Below, one piece after another: positions 1 through 8,476 of a stretch of 49,322 nt of DNA. The notes under the pieces were generated by a model. It searched no databases. It was not told where the DNA came from and worked only from the letters and a program-made list of their open reading frames with translations. Each line of letters begins with the position of its first letter. Positions within the stretch are counted from its first letter, which is position 1. Origin of the DNA: CAYIYO01 sp964367715. GTDB taxonomy: Bacteria; Chlamydiota; Chlamydiia; Chlamydiales; Criblamydiaceae. Both the position numbers and the translations under genes were made by a program. The stretch is from contig CAYIYO010000007.1 in NCBI GenBank assembly GCA_964367715.1, positions 1 through 49,322 of the forward strand, read 5' to 3'.

Positions 1-59
1 TCCGACCTTCGCTGTAAGATGCCGGCTCTTTGAGCCTGATGCAAATCGTTACTTACTTT
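1..59. repeat. Repeat A, copy 1 (unknown dispersed repeat)
   Basis: These 59 bases recur at 40598-40656 in the same orientation with about four mismatches. Neither copy has a convincing reading frame. Copy 1 lies at the window edge, so its left boundary is not visible; in copy 2 the homology begins within a GC-rich stretch. In copy 1 it is followed ten bases later by repeat B, so the two may be parts of a larger element. Confidence 0.6.
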
Positions 60-69
60 GGACTCCCAA

Positions 70-149
70 AAATGCCAAAATCCAGTATCATGGCAGCGAT
101 GAAAACCTTATCAAAAGCACCGTGATAATTATACGCAACTTGGGTTAGA
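70..149. repeat. Repeat B, copy 1, upstream of an Inc-like gene
   Basis: About 80 bases recur at 38616-38695 with some ten differences. Both copies end in TACGCAACTTGGGTT. Here the repeat lies directly upstream of an Inc-like reading frame, so it probably is, or contains, the upstream region of that gene family. A much weaker match (AGCGATGAAAAACTTATG) lies near 7764. Confidence 0.6.
132..147. promoter_or_regulatory. Imperfect GCAACTTG palindrome, possible operator
   Basis: TACGCAACTTGGGTTA lies 26 bases before the start codon at 174. It is a one-mismatch version of the perfect 17-base palindrome upstream of the Inc-like gene at 37966. A regulatory role is inferred only from the shared position. 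Confidence 0.3.
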
Positions 150-173
150 TAATATAACAAAAAAGTAGATGAT

Positions 174-854
174 ATGGTAGCTGACGCATCTTCCAATACA
201 GGTTCTTATCCCAAAATTTTAGCGGCTCAAACCCGTTTAGATAAAATAAAAACAGCACAAGTTGCAGCTACGGTCGTCGGTATAGCCCTCACTTTGACCG
301 TTACAGCTGTCGCCTTAACTATTCTCTTTGCTCCCGTTGCTGCACCCGCCCTTGCTATAATAGGAACATTAGGGGTCGGAACCCTTTTTGCCGCCGCAGG
401 AGGAGCTCTAATCGTTACCATCGCACTAAATGTATTGTTCGTTTGCCTGTCTCAAAGTGCTAAGAAAACAATATCTGAAGAAATCCGCCTTAAACATTAT
501 AAATCATTGGCAAAGGAAGAAGAGATCTGGAATTCCTTAAGCAGTATTGTCAAGGAAATAATAGATATTTTTTATAAAGATGGAGTCAAATACGAAGATC
601 TTGAGCAATTTGATTATCAACTAATTTTACAAATATACTTTAAATCGGAACATTTGGCTTGGCTCAAAATAAAGAAAAGTACACAACGCGTAGATTCTTT
701 TTCTGATGAAATCAAAATTGGAATAGACTATGCGCAACAAATTAAAGAATTAAAAGAAATTTTACCTGAAAAAAAACAAGCTCGAATTATTGCGTTATTA
801 CATGAAATAGAGGAAGAGCTTGACCGCACTAACTACTTTGACGACATGGCATGA
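174..854 (+). CDS. Inc-like membrane protein with bilobed hydrophobic domain
   Basis: This 226-residue protein is not assignable by motif to a named family. Residues about 30-95 form one long hydrophobic block with two lobes split by a short Pro/Gly turn (around FAPVAAPAL). That is the hallmark used to predict chlamydial inclusion membrane proteins. The remaining 130 residues are charged, helical and cytosol-like, with no cysteine-rich or catalytic motif. The ATG at 174 precedes the hydrophobic block and lies downstream of repeat B. The 3' end overlaps the convergent flavoprotein gene by 22 bases. Secretion by the type III system into the inclusion membrane is an inference from topology. Confidence 0.6.
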   Translation: MVADASSNTGSYPKILAAQTRLDKIKTAQVAATVVGIALTLTVTAVALTILFAPVAAPALAIIGTLGVGTLFAAAGGALIVTIALNVLFVCLSQSAKKTISEEIRLKHYKSLAKEEEIWNSLSSIVKEIIDIFYKDGVKYEDLEQFDYQLILQIYFKSEHLAWLKIKKSTQRVDSFSDEIKIGIDYAQQIKELKEILPEKKQARIIALLHEIEEELDRTNYFDDMA

Positions 855-2047
855 GCGGCGATCCAGCCGGTGGTCCAGGCGTTTTGAAAGTTGAAGCCGC
901 CGGTAACCCCATCAATATCTAATAGTTCTCCTCCAAAATATAAATGTGGACAGCAGCGGCTTTCCATTGTCTTGAAGTCCACTTCACTAAGGGCTACCCC
1001 TCCACACGTGACAAATTCTTGTTTGTACGTTGTTTTTCCGTCTTGTTGATAGCAGTCGTGATGAAGTTTTTTTGCTAGCTGGGAGAGCTGTTTGTGTGAC
1101 ATTTGCACAAGCTTTTGTTCGGGAGATAAAGAGGCTGTTTCTATGAGTCGTTTCCACAAGTTCTTGGCAATTCCATAATCGTTTAGTCCGGACAAAGTCA
1201 ATGTCGGCTTTGCTTGTTTTAATGCGAGAAATTGTTTTTCTAGTTGATGGAGGGAAAGCTCCGGCAGCCAATTAATGTAAATTGTCGTTTTGTAGTCGCA
1301 TTCGTGAAGGTAGCGTGCGGCCCATGCAGAGAGTTTTAGGGCAGCGGGACCGCTGAATCCCCAGTGTGTCAAGAGAAGAGGACCGGACTGTTCAAATTTC
1401 GTTCCTTCGATCCCGATGATGGCATGGTCAACAGAGCGACCGGACAATTCGAGTAGGGGAGAGGTCGGGACATTGAAGGTGAATAGGGAGGGGACAGGAG
1501 GAACGATGGTGTGTCCTAGTTCTTGTGCTAAAGAGTGGCCTTGGGGGCTGTTTCCTGTTGCGAGCATGAGGCGATCGGCAATAAGGATGCTTTCATCCGC
1601 GCACGTGACATGAAATTGCTCATCGATACGTGCCACATGGGTGATCTTTTTTTGTGTATGAAGCTGTATGTTGAGTCGTTTGCATTCGTTTAGTAGACAG
1701 TTGATGATTGTTTCGGAGCTGTCGGTGGTAGGGAACATGCGTCCATCGTCTTCGACTTTCAGTGCGACGCCGCGCTGTTTGAACCATTCGATGGTGTCTT
1801 TAGGCTGAAAGCGGGAGAAGGGACCTAACAATTCCTTTTCGCCTCGAGGATAGTTTTTTACAAGAGCCTTTGGATCGAAGCAGGAGTGTGTGACGTTGCA
1901 GCGTCCTCCGCCGGAGATGCGTACTTTTGTCAGGAGCGGACCTTTGTCGATGACAGTGACTTCTGAAGTGGGTGAGAGTTCTGCTGCGGTGATGGCTGCA
2001 AAAATTCCGGCGGCACCGCCACCAATAATGAGTATTTTTTTGTTCAT
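833..2047 (-). CDS. BaiN/HI0933-family NAD(P)/FAD-dependent oxidoreductase
   Basis: A cytosolic flavoprotein of about 404 residues. The N-terminus has the dinucleotide-binding Rossmann motif IIGGGAAG, followed by RISGGGRCNVTHS, typical of the HI0933/BaiN (YhiN) family. The C-terminus has the family signature GELLDIDGVTGGFNFQNAW that closes the FAD site. Length matches the family (about 400). I place the start at the ATG at 2047 (MNKKILIIGGG) rather than an in-frame ATG six codons upstream, because the Rossmann strand normally starts within a few residues of the N-terminus; neither has a good Shine-Dalgarno. The physiological substrate of most family members is unknown. It is monocistronic. 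Confidence 0.85.
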   Translation of the reverse strand: MNKKILIIGGGAAGIFAAITAAELSPTSEVTVIDKGPLLTKVRISGGGRCNVTHSCFDPKALVKNYPRGEKELLGPFSRFQPKDTIEWFKQRGVALKVEDDGRMFPTTDSSETIINCLLNECKRLNIQLHTQKKITHVARIDEQFHVTCADESILIADRLMLATGNSPQGHSLAQELGHTIVPPVPSLFTFNVPTSPLLELSGRSVDHAIIGIEGTKFEQSGPLLLTHWGFSGPAALKLSAWAARYLHECDYKTTIYINWLPELSLHQLEKQFLALKQAKPTLTLSGLNDYGIAKNLWKRLIETASLSPEQKLVQMSHKQLSQLAKKLHHDCYQQDGKTTYKQEFVTCGGVALSEVDFKTMESRCCPHLYFGGELLDIDGVTGGFNFQNAWTTGWIAAHAMSSK

Positions 2048-2268
2048 AGGTAACGAGTATTGCATATTAAATGAAAAAAAGAAAGAGAGGAGGGGGATTT
2101 CAATGTTTTAATTCAATTAAAGTATTTATTTTAATTCGCTATTGCTTAGATGTTTCTGTAAATAATTTGTTTGTATGTAAAAGACGCTTGGAGGGTTAAT
2201 CTGTTCCTGCTTAAATGATGAATGTACTAGGGGAAAACCCCTTTGAAATTTTTCAATAAGGCGACCGT

Positions 2269-4416
2269 ATGAAGAGTAGGTGTTTTGCCACCTTTGCATT
2301 TGCATTCGCATTCTTATTCGTATTTCCTCTCGAAGGACAAGAGCCGACAGAGACAACTTTTTCGCACGAAAATCTTTCTATCCCTAATCCTTTGAATTTG
2401 CGCACGACCTGGTGGGATTACTTTGATGTCAAAGGGGAGGAGTTGCAGTCGCGTATTGACCTTTTCCTCAATCATTTGACAGAGTTTCAGGGAACACTGG
2501 CTCCTGAGCAGCAAGAAAAGGTGAACCTCTATATTAAGAAAGTATATGCGAGTGTTCAAGCACTGCCTAAGTTGTCGCAGCAGAATTTTCACGTTCCTTT
2601 GCAGCGTCCTTTCCTAAAAAGTTATACCATTGAACAGCAGTTAGAGCTTGCGTCTAAACAAAAAAATATTGAAGCAGTCCTAAAAAATGAGACGAAAGAG
2701 CTCCAGCTTCTGAATAAACGCATGTTTAAAATTGAAGCGCATATCGACGATATGATGGCTGCCTATTTGCGAATGGAAAAAAATAGCGGTGAGCGCCTTG
2801 TTCAGGGATTAGAAATCATTTCGTCCCGTTTGATCCTTGCTCTGACCGAAGAAAAAAAGCGATTAATCAGTCTACGGGCAGACGAGTATTCGAAGCAGCT
2901 CGACCGCGTGAATGAAGAGATGCGGTATGGAGTCGATAATGCAAATTATCAGACATTAAACGAAAAAACGATTCATGATGAGATCGCTAAACTTAAAGAC
3001 CAGCTATTGGTTAGACAGAAACATTCGATACGTGCAGAGTTAAATGCCGTAGGAACGTTTGGGAATACACCAATAGAGTGTGCAACAGCCGAACTGTTGT
3101 CGCAAAAAGCGGTCAATTCTTTTACTAAAGAAGCGCTCACAGCGGCGGAAGTTCTCTTTTTTGAAGCGAAAAATAGTTTGTATCTGCTGACGACGGATTC
3201 CTCGAGTGTTCCATTGAAACTTCTCGACGAGCAGATTGAGAAGTGGAAGAAAGAGCTGGCGGAGCTTTCTGTTCATCAGGCGGAATGGAAAGAAAAGAGT
3301 GCGCAGGAGTTGGAGCATATTGGGCAAAAAGTGGGGGGAGCCAATGCAGAAATTGCTGTTTTGCAGAGCGAGCGCTACGAAGAGGTGCAAGACACTTTAA
3401 AAAATGTCGACCTCCTCGACAATAAAATTTATCATACCAAGATGGTTCTTAAACTCCTCGAAAAAGAGGCAACAACAGAAACCTCGAGCTATATTTTCTG
3501 GTGGTATAGGGTCACTGACTACTTTTCGGATTGTTGTTCTTCTGCATTTGGATGGCTCCATCGTAGTGTCATTAAAATCGGGGATGTTCCGATTACCCCG
3601 GTCAGCATTTTTGAAGCGTTTACGATTTTAGGGATGACTTACTTCTTTTCGTGGCTGGTGCGCAAGGGGATGGCAGGATTTTCTCGAATTAAAAAAAGAG
3701 TGTCGGAGTCCTCTCTCTATACCCTAGACCGCGTTCTTCATTATATTATCTTGATGCTCGGCTGTACGTTTGCGTTGTCGGCGATTGGACTCGACTTTAG
3801 TAATCTGTTGATTGTGTTGGGAGCCTTGTCCGTCGGTATTGGATTCGGCCTGCAATCGGTCGTTAATAATTTTGTTTGTAGTTTGATCATTCTCTTCTCC
3901 CGCAACGTAAAAGTGGGCGACTACATTCAATTGACTTCTGGCGATTGGGGCCGCGTTTCCGACGTAAACGTGCAGAATACGATCATCAAAACATGGGATG
4001 GAATCGACGTGGTGGTTCCAAATTCCGAACTGATCTCAGGTCGCTTCATCAATTGGACAATGCAAGATCCTTATAAAAGGCTGCATATTCCTTTTTCGGT
4101 TCCATATGGGACGGACAAGGACTTTATCGCACAGATCATCACGGATGTCGCAATGAAGGTTCCAGGAACAATCAGCAATCATCCGCGTTTGGACGATCCG
4201 AATGTGTGGCTCGTGAACTTCGGTGATTGGGCTCTGGAGTTCGAGTTAGTGGTATGGGTCAACATTTACGGGGCGGGCAATCACGATTCGTTGGTCTCTT
4301 CTTACAAATGGGAAATCGATACGGTCTTGCGCAAAAATGGAATCGAATCGCCCTACCATAGTTTTTACAAGATGACGGGTGGTCCTGAGCAGCATCCTGT
4401 GTTAACAACAAAGTAA
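2269..4416 (+). CDS. Large MscS-family mechanosensitive channel with periplasmic coiled-coil domain
   Basis: A 715-residue inner-membrane protein expected to release solutes on hypo-osmotic shock. Residues 1-24 are a signal peptide. Residues about 30-425 are polar, rich in Glu/Lys/Gln and largely coiled-coil, as in the periplasmic domains of large MscK/YbdG-type channels. Three membrane spans follow at about 446-463, 488-505 and 510-548. The last contains the Gly/Ala-rich pore helix (GALSVGIGFGLQSVVNNF), the MscS signature. A beta domain (GDYIQL...GRVSDVN...VVVPNSELISGRFINW) and a mixed C-terminal domain complete the fold. It is larger than E. coli MscS (286 residues) because of the periplasmic part. 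It has its own upstream region. Confidence 0.88.
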   Translation: MKSRCFATFAFAFAFLFVFPLEGQEPTETTFSHENLSIPNPLNLRTTWWDYFDVKGEELQSRIDLFLNHLTEFQGTLAPEQQEKVNLYIKKVYASVQALPKLSQQNFHVPLQRPFLKSYTIEQQLELASKQKNIEAVLKNETKELQLLNKRMFKIEAHIDDMMAAYLRMEKNSGERLVQGLEIISSRLILALTEEKKRLISLRADEYSKQLDRVNEEMRYGVDNANYQTLNEKTIHDEIAKLKDQLLVRQKHSIRAELNAVGTFGNTPIECATAELLSQKAVNSFTKEALTAAEVLFFEAKNSLYLLTTDSSSVPLKLLDEQIEKWKKELAELSVHQAEWKEKSAQELEHIGQKVGGANAEIAVLQSERYEEVQDTLKNVDLLDNKIYHTKMVLKLLEKEATTETSSYIFWWYRVTDYFSDCCSSAFGWLHRSVIKIGDVPITPVSIFEAFTILGMTYFFSWLVRKGMAGFSRIKKRVSESSLYTLDRVLHYIILMLGCTFALSAIGLDFSNLLIVLGALSVGIGFGLQSVVNNFVCSLIILFSRNVKVGDYIQLTSGDWGRVSDVNVQNTIIKTWDGIDVVVPNSELISGRFINWTMQDPYKRLHIPFSVPYGTDKDFIAQIITDVAMKVPGTISNHPRLDDPNVWLVNFGDWALEFELVVWVNIYGAGNHDSLVSSYKWEIDTVLRKNGIESPYHSFYKMTGGPEQHPVLTTK

Positions 4417-4496
4417 TTAATTTAAAAAAAGCGCTTCCATTAGATTCTAATTAAGAGTATAATCATCTTAATTCAAATCACTTACCCAAAAATAAT

Positions 4497-6095
4497 ATGA
4501 ATAATTTTAATTCCCTTCAAGATGCCATTACGAATCGACGCACATTTGCAATTATCAGTCACCCCGATGCCGGAAAAACGACGCTGACAGAAAAACTTCT
4601 CCTTTATTCGGGAATGCTCCTCACTGCCGGGGTAGTGAAAACGCGTAAAGGCCGCAAGGCCGCAACTTCCGATTGGATGGCAATGGAGCAGGAGCGCGGA
4701 ATTTCGATCACCTCTTCCGCCATGCAATTTAGTTACAAGGATACCGTCATTAACGTGTTGGATACTCCGGGTCACGAAGACTTTTCTGAAGATACCTATC
4801 GCACCCTTACTGCCGCCGACTGCGCAATCATGGTGATCGACAGTGCAAAAGGGGTCGAAAAACAAACACGTAAATTATTTGAAGTCTGCCGCCTGCGCCA
4901 AATTCCAGTGCTTACTTTTGTTAATAAAATGGACATGCCAGGAAGGGATCCTCTCGAGCTGATGAATGAGGTCGAAAACGTATTACAAATTCACTCTTTC
5001 GCAATGAATTGGCCGATAGGGATGTCGAAAAACTTTAAAGGTGTGGTTGATCGGATCACAAACGAATGTGTCTTCTTCGAAAAAACGTCGCACGGGGGGG
5101 CGCAAAAGGCGGATGTCATCCGTCTTCCATTGGACAGTCCCGAAGCAAAGGCGCGTATCGGCGATCCGGATTATGAGGTGCTACTACAAGAATTAGAATT
5201 GTTAGAGATGGCGGGTAATGAATTTTCGCGCGACGATTTCCTTGCTGGTAAAGTTTCGCCCGTTTTCTTTGCGTCGGCATTGACAAATTTCGGTGTCGAG
5301 CCCTTCTTTGATTCCTTCATCGACCTCGCTCCGTGTCCGCATGCTCGTCTTGCCGACCGTAAAGATGGCAGTGAAGTGATCATTGATCCCGTTGAAACGC
5401 CGTTTAGTGGCTACGTCTTTAAGCTTCAAGCAAATATGGACCGTCGTCACCGCGATAGCATGGCATTCATCCGTATCTGTTCTGGACGTTTCGAGCGCGA
5501 TCTCAGTGTGAAAAACCATCGCAACGATAAAAATATCCGTCTTTCTCGTCCTCATAGCATGGTGGCAGGAGAGAGAACAACACTCGACTATGCGTATCCA
5601 GGCGATGTCATTGGGGTCATTAATCCGGATATCTTTGCCATTGGCGATACGATCTCTGTCTCCGGAGGATTTAACTTCAAGCCGCTTCCACAGTTTCAGC
5701 CGGAAATTTTTGCAAAGTTGACCCCAAAAGATGTGGGCAAACGAAAGTCTTTCGATAAAGGGGTCTTACAGCTAATTAATGAAGGCGCCATCCAGATGCT
5801 TCGCCAGTCGACACATGATGGGGATCTCATCTTTGCTGCAGTCGGACAACTCCAGTTTGAAGTCATGCAGTACCGCTTAAAAGATGAATATAGCTGCGAA
5901 ACATTGTTCTATCCGTTGCCATACCAGTGCAGCGCATGGATCATTGGCGACATGAGCACCTATGTCAAGTCAACAAGCTCGGTCATTGTAGAAGATCGCC
6001 AAGGCCGTCCAATGGCTCTCTTCAATAGCCAGTGGGACAAACAATACAATATGAAACAAAATCCTAAGCATGAATTGGTCGACGTTTTGGTGTAA
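4497..6095 (+). CDS. prfC: Peptide chain release factor 3 (GTPase)
   Basis: RF3 is a translational GTPase that removes RF1/RF2 from the ribosome after peptide release. At 532 residues the protein has the usual length. Visible GTPase motifs are G1 SHPDAGKTTLTEK (residues about 21-33), the switch region GISITSSAMQF, G3 DTPGHEDFSEDTYR and G4 NKMD. The central beta-barrel and the C-terminal elongation-factor-like domain (FAAVGQLQFEVMQYRL) are present. It stands alone; its 3' side is followed by a short inverted repeat at 6114-6172 of the TATACC family. I see no unusual residue. Confidence 0.95.
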   Translation: MNNFNSLQDAITNRRTFAIISHPDAGKTTLTEKLLLYSGMLLTAGVVKTRKGRKAATSDWMAMEQERGISITSSAMQFSYKDTVINVLDTPGHEDFSEDTYRTLTAADCAIMVIDSAKGVEKQTRKLFEVCRLRQIPVLTFVNKMDMPGRDPLELMNEVENVLQIHSFAMNWPIGMSKNFKGVVDRITNECVFFEKTSHGGAQKADVIRLPLDSPEAKARIGDPDYEVLLQELELLEMAGNEFSRDDFLAGKVSPVFFASALTNFGVEPFFDSFIDLAPCPHARLADRKDGSEVIIDPVETPFSGYVFKLQANMDRRHRDSMAFIRICSGRFERDLSVKNHRNDKNIRLSRPHSMVAGERTTLDYAYPGDVIGVINPDIFAIGDTISVSGGFNFKPLPQFQPEIFAKLTPKDVGKRKSFDKGVLQLINEGAIQMLRQSTHDGDLIFAAVGQLQFEVMQYRLKDEYSCETLFYPLPYQCSAWIIGDMSTYVKSTSSVIVEDRQGRPMALFNSQWDKQYNMKQNPKHELVDVLV

Positions 6096-6113
6096 GTTTT
6101 TTGTATCTCTGCG

Positions 6114-6172
6114 TTATACCGCGGGGATTTGGCTGAGTCGAAATGTCAAAATTTATCCGAACCGTGGTATAA
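6114..6172. repeat. Short TATACC-ended inverted repeat (59 bp)
   Basis: Terminal inverted repeats TTATACCGCGG and CCGTGGTATAA, with one mismatch, enclose about 37 bases that are not themselves palindromic. The right end (CCGAACCGTGGTATA) recurs at 31423-31437. The element lies between prfC and the following SDR gene, and its right end overlaps a possible -10 box for that gene. It looks like a short or internally deleted relative of the 164-bp palindromes. Confidence 0.55.
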
Positions 6173-6190
6173 AATCTAGTGGAGTAATTT

Positions 6191-7021
6191 ATGAAAGTAT
6201 TTATTTTAGGTGCCGGTTATGTTGGGACAGCTCTCTTAGCAGATTTTAAAAAGCAGGGGATTGCAGCCTGTGCTTCTACAACTCGAGAAGAAAAGGTCGA
6301 TTTTCTTAAAACGCACACAGATCACGTCTATGTGTTAAAGTCTTCGGATATGCCTCAATTAAAGGCTGTGATCGATCAATGCGATGCAATGGTTATCCTA
6401 GTCGCTCCGAAAAACTCTGCGCGATACGAAGAGACCTATCTCAGTACAGCAAAAGCGGTGGCATCGATCCTAAAGGAACGCACCGGACCATTCACATTAA
6501 TTTACACGAGCAGCACAGGGGTCTATCAAGGCACCTCTTGTGAATGGGTCGATGAAACGACACCTCTTTCTCCTCCCAGCGAAAACACAAAAATTCTTAT
6601 TGAGACAGAAAAAACGTATTTAAACTGTCAAAATTCGTTTATAAATGTATGCATTTTACGGCTGGCTGGAATCTATGGGCATGGTAGAGACTTAGCAGAA
6701 CGCGCAAACCAATTTTCAGGTAAAGAGATGGAGGGCAATGGCCATGCTTTCACTAATCACATTCACCTTGAGGATATTGTGGCCGGAATTAAATTTTGCT
6801 TCACCCATTCGCTTCAAGGAATTTACAATTTAGCGAACGATGATCATCCTACTCGTAGAGAATTGTACGATGGGCTATGCAAAAAAAATGGCTTACCGCC
6901 TCCTATCTGGAAGTCTTGTGATAAAAAAGAAAATGAAAAGGGCTACAGGGTCTCTAGCGACAAGATTTTACAGGCGGGTTTTGCGTTAAAAGGTAATCGG
7001 TTAATGCAACAAGAAAACTGA
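6191..7021 (+). CDS. SDR-family NAD(P)-dependent epimerase/dehydratase-like protein (YeeZ-like)
   Basis: A 276-residue cytosolic protein. The N-terminal Rossmann motif VFILGAGYVGTAL binds the dinucleotide; YTSSTGVYQ (about residues 110-118) corresponds to the catalytic Ser/Tyr region, though the usual YxxxK pair is not clear. ILRLAGIYGHGR and NHIHLEDIVAGI are typical of atypical (extended-like) SDRs annotated as YeeZ/SDR. The substrate cannot be deduced. The start follows the sequence GGAGTAATTT. It is separated from the next gene by the palindrome at 7040-7203, so an operon with it is uncertain. Confidence 0.75.
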   Translation: MKVFILGAGYVGTALLADFKKQGIAACASTTREEKVDFLKTHTDHVYVLKSSDMPQLKAVIDQCDAMVILVAPKNSARYEETYLSTAKAVASILKERTGPFTLIYTSSTGVYQGTSCEWVDETTPLSPPSENTKILIETEKTYLNCQNSFINVCILRLAGIYGHGRDLAERANQFSGKEMEGNGHAFTNHIHLEDIVAGIKFCFTHSLQGIYNLANDDHPTRRELYDGLCKKNGLPPPIWKSCDKKENEKGYRVSSDKILQAGFALKGNRLMQQEN

Positions 7022-7039
7022 AAATAAAGGACTTGTGAA

Positions 7040-7203
7040 TATACCGCTCGTGATTCAAAATTTGGTTTTTCGGCTGCGTCAAAGCCCCGCGGTTGGCACA
7101 TCGTAAGTGGGTTCATATTGTTAATATTGACCCACTTACGATGTGCCAACCGCGGGAGCTTTCACGCGGCCCAAAAATCAAATTTTGAACCACGAACGGT
7201 ATA
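7040..7203. repeat. 164-bp palindromic element PE-1 (inverted orientation)
   Basis: A nearly perfect palindrome from TATACCGCTCGTG to CACGAACGGTATA. The inner stem (CCGCGGTTGGCACATCGTAA and complement) pairs without mismatch around an AT-rich loop at about 7113-7130. Its arms match, in reverse orientation, those of the elements at 24486, 25847 and 31205 (GTGAAAGCTCCCGCGG on one side, CGGGGCTTTGAC on the other), but the middle 17 bp of each stem differ. No reading frame is seen. It could fold as a long hairpin in RNA between the two flanking plus-strand genes. Confidence 0.85.
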
Positions 7204-7234
7204 GACCAACTACTAAAAAAGTTAAAAAAAGGAG

Positions 7235-7723
7235 ATGAAAATAGGAACAGATCATGAAAAATTTATGCGTAAAGCGATCGAACTAAGTCGACGTGCTTCC
7301 ATCATCGAAAAAACAGGCGGCGTCTTTGGAGCCGTCATTGTAAAAGATGGGGAAATTATTGCCGAAGGCTACAATCAAGTCCTTAAAAACAACGATCCGA
7401 CCTGGCATGCCGAAATGCACGCCATCAAAGAAGCGTGCAAAAAGCTGGGAACGCCCCATCTAGACGGATGCGACCTCTATACAAGCGCTGAGTGCTGCCC
7501 GATGTGTTTATCAGCTGCGTATTGGGCGCACATAAGAACGATCTACTGTGGTGCCACTATTCAAGATTCTCTTCAGTATGGGGACTTTGATGATGTGGAC
7601 ATTTTAGAGGAAATAAAAAAAGATCCTTCAGAGCGTCGCATTACTTTTACTGAAGTCTTACGTCCGGAAGCAGTGGAGGTGTGGAAAGAATTTTCGGCGA
7701 TGCCAGGAAGAGCACATTATTAA
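7235..7723 (+). CDS. Cytidine/deoxycytidylate deaminase-family enzyme, probable guanine deaminase
   Basis: A 162-residue cytosolic zinc hydrolase. The zinc/catalytic motif is HAEMHAIKEAC (His and catalytic Glu, about residues 54-57) with CCPMC (about 88-92) supplying the cysteine ligands. The overall pattern, including LYTSAECCPMCLSAAYWAHI and a C-terminal DFDDVDI stretch, is closest to Bacillus-type guanine deaminase rather than to the tRNA adenosine deaminase TadA, which I would expect to have PCxMC. The GGAG directly abuts the ATG at 7235, which is unusually close; no better start fits the conserved N-terminus. It would feed xanthine formation from guanine. Confidence 0.75.
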   Translation: MKIGTDHEKFMRKAIELSRRASIIEKTGGVFGAVIVKDGEIIAEGYNQVLKNNDPTWHAEMHAIKEACKKLGTPHLDGCDLYTSAECCPMCLSAAYWAHIRTIYCGATIQDSLQYGDFDDVDILEEIKKDPSERRITFTEVLRPEAVEVWKEFSAMPGRAHY

Positions 7724-8038
7724 TATGGTATATGAGTTTTTAGCTTGACGCGTATGCGCGATAGCGATGAAAAACTTATGACCGACCCCTTGACCGATTA
7801 CCAATAAAGGGAGCTTTTGTTCTCTTACCCCCTTATTCTCTATAGGTTATGTTCTTTTTAATATTTAATTAAACGTCTCTTTTTACCGATTTAATTATTT
7901 AAATTCGTTCTTATTTCATTGAAAATCAGTTGTTTATGTTTGAAATAAATAATTGAAAACGCCAATCAACAACTGCACATTGTTCGAAAAATAATGTTCG
8001 GGTTAAAATTTTCTCAAAAAAAATGGAGGAGTTAAAAA
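7724..8038. other. AT-rich intergenic stretch without recognisable gene
   Basis: About 315 bases. A faint relative of repeat B lies near 7764-7782; the remainder is AT-rich and contains no frame longer than a few codons with a ribosome-binding site. The last 20 bases hold the strong GGAGGAG that serves the next gene. I see no clear terminator hairpin. Confidence 0.5.
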
Positions 8039-8299
8039 ATGAAAGCAGAAACAATGACAAAGGGATCGATGAATAGTTTTAATTGTCTAAAAAAGGAACC
8101 AGAAACTTCGCCAAGAAAAAGACACTCAACTATTAATGAAAAAGTAGAACATGTCGCAAATTTTACCCTTTATAATTGCCCTGTAGAAGATCCCAGAACT
8201 AATTCCGAAATTATGCGAGATATTGCAGTTGCTTCAATAGTAATTGGTATAATTGTCACTGTAAATGTGTATGTTCGACCAATTATTTTAGGGTGGTAA
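8039..8299 (+). CDS. Small hypothetical protein with C-terminal membrane segment
   Basis: An 86-residue protein of unknown function. It is supported by the strong GGAGGAG seven bases before the ATG. The N-terminal 55 residues are polar; residues about 63-82 (AVASIVIGIIVTVNVYVRP) form one hydrophobic segment, suggesting a tail-anchored or single-span protein. I recognise no family. It lies between the deaminase and the histone gene, each with its own spacing, so it is probably transcribed separately. Confidence 0.55.
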   Translation: MKAETMTKGSMNSFNCLKKEPETSPRKRHSTINEKVEHVANFTLYNCPVEDPRTNSEIMRDIAVASIVIGIIVTVNVYVRPIILGW

Positions 8300-8476
8300 A
8301 ACAGTTATTATTTTTGCCTTTTTCCTTATTTTAAAATCAAAAAAAACCGCTTTTTTTAGAAAAATTTCGGCTTTTTTTGAATAAATGCAATAAATATTCA
8401 TCAAATATATTTTACAATATTAGAGTGAGTTGCTATTGATGGAATTAAGGTACTTTATTTCCAAAAGGAGGAAATT

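Noticed and set aside
4482..4865. Long minus-strand frame inside prfC
   Set aside because: It lies wholly within a clear RF3 coding region and has no homology; a shadow of the real gene.
8400..8476. Sigma-28-type promoter before hctB, as known for C. trachomatis
   Set aside because: I found no sequence close enough to the sigma-28 consensus at the proper spacing.
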